This document shows, piece after piece, positions 53,167 through 56,796 of a stretch of DNA of 56,796 nt; the stretch's first letter is position 1, and each line of letters opens with the position of its first letter. Under the pieces are notes generated by a model. The model was given only the letters and a program-made list of their open reading frames with translations, made no database searches and was not told the origin of the DNA. The stretch is taken from contig NZ_QDIE01000012.1 of assembly GCF_003957255.1 (NCBI RefSeq), positions 1 to 56,796 on the forward strand, given 5' to 3'. This DNA is from Actinotignum sanguinis (lineage in GTDB: Bacteria > Actinomycetota > Actinomycetes > Actinomycetales > Actinomycetaceae). The position numbers were made by a program, and so were the translations under genes.

Positions 53167-53859
53167 CTACCGAACTGAACCCACCGCCGGAATCCAGCCC
53201 TGCCTGTTGGCGAACTCCTCCAGCAACTCGGTATCGCCGGACACAATAATCGTGTCATCGGCTCCGATGAGGGTGTCCTCGGTGGCGTACTCGAAGGGCT
53301 GGTTCGGGGCTTTCACCCCGATAATCCGCACCCCGAAACGCTCGCGAATACGCGATTTTGCGATGGTGAAGCCGCGAATTTCCCGCGGCGGCCGCATTTT
53401 CACGATGGAGAAGCCGTCCTCCATCTCGATATAGTCGAGCATTCGGCCTGAGACCATATGTGCCACGCGCGTTCCGGCGTCGTACTCCGGATAAATAACG
53501 TGGTGCGCGCCGATGCGTTGCAAAATCCGCCCGTGCGCACGCGAAACCGCTTTCGCCCAAATCTGCGGAATCCCCAGGTCAACCAGGTTCGCGGTCACCA
53601 GCACGGAGGCCTCCAGCGAAGTCCCCACGCCCACCACGGCCACGGTGAAATCCCCGGCGCCCACCTGGTCGAGCACCTCCATGCTGGTGGCGTCACCTTC
53701 CACCACCCGCAGGCGGTGGCTCCAGCGCTGCGCGGTATCGGGATTCTTTTCGACGACGAGCACGTCACGCCCCAAATCATCGAGCGTGGTGGCGATAGCG
53801 GTCGAAAAACGCCCTAGCCCCACCACGAGGATGGCTTGTTCATCGCGCGTATCCGGCAT
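53167..53859 (-). CDS. trkA: potassium uptake regulatory subunit (TrkA/KtrA/KtrC-like)
   Basis: 230 aa, the single RCK size. RCK_N: ILVVGLGRFSTAIATTLDDLGRDVLVVEKN (about 9-38), with GDATSMEVL and the TSLEASVLVTANLVDLG block; RCK_C at about 145-225 (GFTIAKSRIRERFGVRIIGV, GADDTIIVSGDTELL). It gates the TrkH/KtrB pore with NAD or ATP-type ligands. ATG 53859 has GAAAGG upstream; the frame to 53979 has no similarity. It is separated from trkH by one small oppositely oriented gene. Confidence 0.9.
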   Translation of the reverse strand: MPDTRDEQAILVVGLGRFSTAIATTLDDLGRDVLVVEKNPDTAQRWSHRLRVVEGDATSMEVLDQVGAGDFTVAVVGVGTSLEASVLVTANLVDLGIPQIWAKAVSRAHGRILQRIGAHHVIYPEYDAGTRVAHMVSGRMLDYIEMEDGFSIVKMRPPREIRGFTIAKSRIRERFGVRIIGVKAPNQPFEYATEDTLIGADDTIIVSGDTELLEEFANRQGWIPAVGSVR

Positions 53860-54145
53860 AGCCGCCCTTTCTCCGGTCACAATATCTCTGGCTCGTAGTC
53901 TAACGCTCCGCGTCAAAATTCTTGTCGTAAGCCCGTGCGACCATGGATTCATGCAGCAACCCTGCGCAAACATATTCAACCGATATCGAAGAAAGGTAGG
54001 TCATTATGGAACAGTATCTCGTGGTACGTGAAATATCTCGATGTAAAAGATGAAGGTTTGTCACGGGAACACTCGTGAGGGGCGGGGTGGACGGCTTAGG
54101 ATAAAGGCAGTCGCCGGTTAGCGGCCCGGGTAGGTAGGGGATGGT
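53860..54145. other. gene-poor divergent gap with a possible 15-codon ORF
   Basis: TAGACT (minus strand, near 53899) is a candidate -10 for trkA and TAGGAT (about 54097-54102) for the small membrane-protein gene. A 15-codon ORF (MEQYLVVREISRCKR, 54006-54053, plus strand) has GAAAGG upstream but nothing else supports it. Confidence 0.25.
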
Positions 54146-54385
54146 ATGAAGGATTGGCGCGCGCTTGCGGTAGGCGTTATCAAGGCGCTCGTGGTGGCTG
54201 CGATTGGCGGCGGGGTCGCTTTTCTTACAGTGACTCTCCTCAACCGTATTTTCCCGCCGGCAACCCCGAATGCTATTGCCCCGGCCGTCGTGGTTGCGGT
54301 GCTTTTGTTTCTCTCCTCTTTGCGCAGTATTTTTAGGAACGACGGCGGCTCAGCCGGCACCAAGCGTCGAAGCCCGCGTAGGTAA
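54146..54385 (+). CDS. small two-TM membrane protein
   Basis: 79 aa; family not recognised. Two hydrophobic helices (about 8-30 and 42-60) and a basic C-terminal tail (RSIFRNDGG...TKRRSPRR). It sits between trkA and trkH on the opposite strand, 24 bp from the trkH stop. A role in potassium transport is possible by position only. Confidence 0.6.
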   Translation: MKDWRALAVGVIKALVVAAIGGGVAFLTVTLLNRIFPPATPNAIAPAVVVAVLLFLSSLRSIFRNDGGSAGTKRRSPRR

Positions 54386-54409
54386 CTCCCGGATGAGCCA
54401 TCTGCCCGC

Positions 54410-55810
54410 TTAGCCGATAATCGGCCGCTCTTCGGGCAGCCGGATAGTGCGGCGTCGTGAACGCAGCGCCAATGCAGCAGCGAGCGTCATCGTGCCCGTG
54501 CGCCCAAAGAACATGAGGAGCACCAGCACGAACTTCGCGCTAGCTGGCAGTGCCCCGGTGATCCCGGTGCTTAAACCGCAGGTAGCGAAAGCTGAAATCA
54601 CCTCAACCAGAATCTCGGAGAAGGTGAAATTCGTCAGCTGAAGCAGTGCCACCGAACCGGTCACCACCATGATCCCGCCGGCGAAGGTCGCTGCGATAGC
54701 CAGGCGCAACACCTCGGCAGGGATACGCTTACCGAAAGCTTCCGTATCGCGATCACCCCGCGCCTCGGCGCGAATGGCCAGCAAAAGCACCGCGAAAGTC
54801 GTTACCTTAATGCCGCCTGCCGCAGAAGCTGAACCGCCACCGATAAACATGAGGGAGTCCAGGAGAATCCACGACGTTTCACCCATTGCCCCCGCATCGA
54901 TTGTGGTCAAGCCCGTGGAACGCGCATCCACCGACAGCGTGAGCGCGGCGTTGATTTTATCGGCTACCGCCAGATTACCCAGGGTATTCGGGTTATTCCA
55001 TTCCAGGACCGCCAGGAAAACCGCGCCGAGCACCGCCAGGCTGATATACGTCACGAGCGTGATCTTCGTGGTTACCGACCATTTACGCGGGCGGGCGCGA
55101 TGACGCCACATATCCAAGACCACCGGGAAACCAATGGCCCCGGCAACAGTCCCCAAAATAATCGGGATGGTCAGCGCCCACTGGCCCACATACGGGCTCA
55201 CGCCCTCGGGCATGATCACGAAGCCGCCGTTATTAAAGATGGAGACTGCCATGAAATAGGAATGCGAGAGAGCGTGAAGGAGGGCCTCGCCATTACGCAA
55301 GAAGAAGGGGAGGAGGGCCAGGAATAAGATGGCCTGCGCCGTCGAGGCCACAATAATCACCGCGCGCAGCAGCGTACCCACTTCGCCCAGGCTCGATTGA
55401 TTTTCCTCCGCGGTGAGCATGCGTTGGGTGAGTCCCACATGCCTCGAAACCGCCCGCCCCAGAATTGAGGCGAGTGTCATGACGCCCAAGCCACCCACAA
55501 TGAGCCCGAAAGAAATGAAAAGCTGTCCCCAAACCGACCAATACGTGGCGGTATCAACCGTCACCAAACCGGTCACACATACGGAGGACGTCGCGGTAAA
55601 GAGTGCATCAATAAAAGGAGCGCTCTTTCCCGTGGTGGTAGCCAAGGGCAAAGACAGCGCGGCGGTGAGAAGCAAAATAATGAGCGCGAAGATCAATAGA
55701 GCCAAACGAGCTGGCCGATCCCGCGCCACTCGATCCACGCGCCCACCCGCAGCCGCCAGGCGATCACGCCAGCTCAGGCGTGCGGATGCCACCTCAGGGT
55801 GTGCTGCCAT
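54410..55810 (-). CDS. potassium transporter membrane subunit (TrkH/KtrB family)
   Basis: 466 aa. Four pore repeats are visible, each with a filter-like segment: TATSSVCVTGL (about 75), SIFNNGGF (about 190), DARSTGLTTID (about 300) and FATCGLSTGITG (about 425); the long pore-3 helix region GSASAAGGIKV is also conserved. It imports potassium with TrkA. ATG 55810 has GGAGGA at the right distance; 13 upstream codons to 55849 are not family-like. Confidence 0.93.
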   Translation of the reverse strand: MAAHPEVASARLSWRDRLAAAGGRVDRVARDRPARLALLIFALIILLLTAALSLPLATTTGKSAPFIDALFTATSSVCVTGLVTVDTATYWSVWGQLFISFGLIVGGLGVMTLASILGRAVSRHVGLTQRMLTAEENQSSLGEVGTLLRAVIIVASTAQAILFLALLPFFLRNGEALLHALSHSYFMAVSIFNNGGFVIMPEGVSPYVGQWALTIPIILGTVAGAIGFPVVLDMWRHRARPRKWSVTTKITLVTYISLAVLGAVFLAVLEWNNPNTLGNLAVADKINAALTLSVDARSTGLTTIDAGAMGETSWILLDSLMFIGGGSASAAGGIKVTTFAVLLLAIRAEARGDRDTEAFGKRIPAEVLRLAIAATFAGGIMVVTGSVALLQLTNFTFSEILVEVISAFATCGLSTGITGALPASAKFVLVLLMFFGRTGTMTLAAALALRSRRRTIRLPEERPIIG

Positions 55811-55988
55811 GGGCGTCCTCCGGGTCCTCGAGCTACCGGCTGCGGCCAAGAAAAGCGCCGCGTACCTGTTCCGTAGTATATTCCCCTGCCGTCAAGATCA
55901 TGGTTAAAAAGCTGTGAACGCTGAGAATATGGGATATCCTTGCTGTAGCTGTTGCCGATGTGGCAAAAAATTACTCCAGGATGATGGG

Positions 55989-56204
55989 ATGAACCAGATG
56001 CAGATGCCTTCGTCTCCGCAGTTTTACACCGTCGCGGAAGTGGCTGAATTGACGCGTGTCTCGAAGATGACCGTCTATCGCATGGTTCACGCCGGCGATC
56101 TGCCGGCCGTGCGGGTGGGAAGTTCCTACCGGGTACCCGCCAGCGCCGTCGAAGCGCTCCTGTCCGGAAACAGCGCCCCGCAACAGCGCGTGGTGGGGGA
56201 ATAG
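55989..56204 (+). CDS. helix-turn-helix protein, BldC/excisionase-like
   Basis: 71 aa. YTVAEVAELTRVSKMTVYRMVHAGDLPAVRVGSSYRVP is the MerR-type HTH_17 fold found in BldC and phage excisionases. Its length and position before a small ribosomal-protein gene match the widespread actinobacterial BldC-like regulator rather than an excisionase; no integrase is nearby. ATG 55989 with AGGATG upstream is the probable start; the frame is open to GTG 55914 with a Cys-rich run. Confidence 0.85.
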   Translation: MNQMQMPSSPQFYTVAEVAELTRVSKMTVYRMVHAGDLPAVRVGSSYRVPASAVEALLSGNSAPQQRVVGE

Positions 56205-56373
56205 TTCGGCGCGCAGCCGGTGCGGCGTCGTTATCCGAAACGGCGGCGGTCCGGAGCGGTTGTGAATTTAACCGTGTTCTGATTCACGCGCTACGCATAG
56301 GCGGGCGCGGGCCGGTAAGATACTGTGATGTTCCATCGGGGCGATTCCCCGCGATCTAGTTTTGGAGGTGCCT

Positions 56374-56472
56374 GTGGGTTCCGTTATTAAGAAGCGCCGC
56401 AAGCGTATGTCGAAGAAAAAGCATCGTAAGCTGCTGCGTAAAACTCGCCACCAGCGTCGGAACAAGAAGTAG
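56374..56472 (+). CDS. small ribosomal subunit protein bS22-like (AURKAIP1/COX24 domain)
   Basis: 32 aa, almost all Lys, Arg and His ([19 protein letters not shown], then [13 protein letters not shown]). This is the short, very basic COX24-type protein seen as bS22 in mycobacterial ribosomes and conserved in Actinobacteria, typically downstream of the BldC-like gene. SD GGAGGTG before GTG 56374, and a perfect terminator follows. It is too short for default ORF calling. Confidence 0.92.
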   Translation: MGSVIKKRRKRMSKKKHRKLLRKTRHQRRNKK

Positions 56473-56488
56473 TTCCCCGCGTGCGGAA

Positions 56489-56517
56489 GGGCCCGGATGT
56501 CCGGGCCTTTTTGTTTT
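56489..56517 (+). terminator. Rho-independent terminator of the bS22 gene
   Basis: GGCCCGGA and TCCGGGCC form an 8-bp stem followed by TTTTTGTTTT. Confidence 0.9.
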
Positions 56518-56622
56518 GGTACGGCGATACCGTAGAAAATCGGTAAGTGAAAGTGCTCACATATTTATTAGGTATTGCCCGGGTAAACCTTGACAATTCG
56601 GGCAAAGATACATATCAATATG

Positions 56623-56665
56623 GGGTTAATAGACAAAAAGTGGGTCTAATGACGGCGTGTCGTTA
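56623..56665. repeat. IS-end-like sequence (copy B)
   Basis: About 43 nt similar to 12293-12333. Its last bases contain the stop codon of the minus-strand CDS that leaves the window, the expected layout of an IS end. A TTGACA (56590-56595) with TATCAA 17 nt downstream lies just outside it. Confidence 0.5.
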
Positions 56666-56796
56666 GCCCCCGATCTGGCCTTTACGGATGTTTAGACCGT
56701 CTTCCCAGGGGTGTTCGGTATCGATATGGGTATCAATCTCGACGGGCTTATCACTAGGCGTACTAACCGGTTCCTTCCTTGGTTGGATCGTGTTTG
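56663..56796 (-). CDS. C-terminus of an unidentified protein, possibly a transposase (partial)
   Basis: The minus strand is open from the window end to TAA at 56663-56665, about 44 codons, ending HPWEDGLNIRKGQIGG. I do not recognise the family from this fragment. The link to a transposase is inferred from the adjoining IS-end-like repeat. Confidence 0.4.
   Translation of the reverse strand, partial: NTIQPRKEPVSTPSDKPVEIDTHIDTEHPWEDGLNIRKGQIGG

Noticed and set aside
55989-56204. Phage excisionase (mobile element) for the HTH_17 gene.
   Set aside because: No integrase or att-like repeat is nearby, and the position before the bS22 gene is the usual BldC-like context.
1-56796. CRISPR arrays, tRNA/rRNA genes, toxin-antitoxin pairs, replication origin.
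   Set aside because: No regular spacer-repeat series, tRNA-like folds with a T-loop, or known gene sets of these kinds were seen.

Overview
The window reads as chromosomal DNA of a high-GC Gram-positive bacterium of the Actinomycetia, most likely a member of the Actinomycetaceae (Actinobaculum/Actinotignum/Actinomyces-like). The evidence is the actinobacterial gene order dacB-tilS-hpt-ftsH-folE-folP-folBK-DUF3180, a 32-codon bS22-type ribosomal protein gene, many GTG starts, and many genes whose -10 box sits 6-7 nt before the start codon (leaderless transcripts). Genus assignment is inference. I see no tRNA or rRNA gene, CRISPR array, prophage or integron.

Layout. 1-3.7 kb: a 5'-damaged low-GC ORF, then a MacA/HlyD-type adaptor, ATPase and FtsX-type permease. 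3.7-6 kb: a PaiB-like FMN-binding protein and an amidase. 6.2-12.2 kb: a giant secreted subtilase with a C-terminal Ca-loop repeat domain and a strong terminator. 12.3-12.7 kb: a gene-free stretch holding a solo IS-end-like sequence and two related stem-loop repeat elements. 12.7-13.8 kb: an alpha/beta hydrolase. 13.9-17.0 kb (minus strand): a small secreted peptide, a roughly 10-TM permease and an ABC ATPase, laid out like a lactococcin 972-type bacteriocin locus. 17.3-23.4 kb: an unknown membrane protein, metX and metY, an NlpC/P60 hydrolase and inorganic pyrophosphatase. 23.5-31.8 kb: a tight operon with dacB, tilS, hpt, ftsH, folate synthesis and DUF3180. 31.9-37.5 kb: two bacterial PH-domain proteins, a PanE-like reductase, a DUF2520 protein and lysS. 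37.8-40.9 kb: a second adaptor-ATPase-permease set whose adaptor is frameshifted near its N terminus. 40.9-49.4 kb: sugar/organic-acid genes (2-hydroxyacid dehydrogenase, two OPA-type MFS transporters with a shared palindromic operator, a GntR regulator, an SMP-30 lactonase, a lactate permease, an esterase). 49.4-56.5 kb: mutY, an Arg-rich membrane protein, radA, trkA, a small membrane protein, trkH, a BldC/excisionase-like HTH gene and the bS22 gene. The window ends in an IS-end-like sequence and the C-terminus of an unidentified minus-strand CDS.

How it fits together. Most of the window is housekeeping: methionine synthesis from homoserine (metX/metY), folate synthesis, tRNA-Ile lysidine formation, purine salvage, membrane proteolysis, potassium uptake and DNA repair. 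The accessory content is three MacB/FtsX-type ABC systems, the bacteriocin-like locus, the subtilase and the acid-catabolism cluster. The most original signals are the secreted peptide/exporter locus at 13.9-17.0 kb, the pair of 120-bp-spaced elements at 12.38-12.60 kb whose stems differ but stay complementary around a conserved loop, and the shared operator that links the GntR gene to both OPA transporters.
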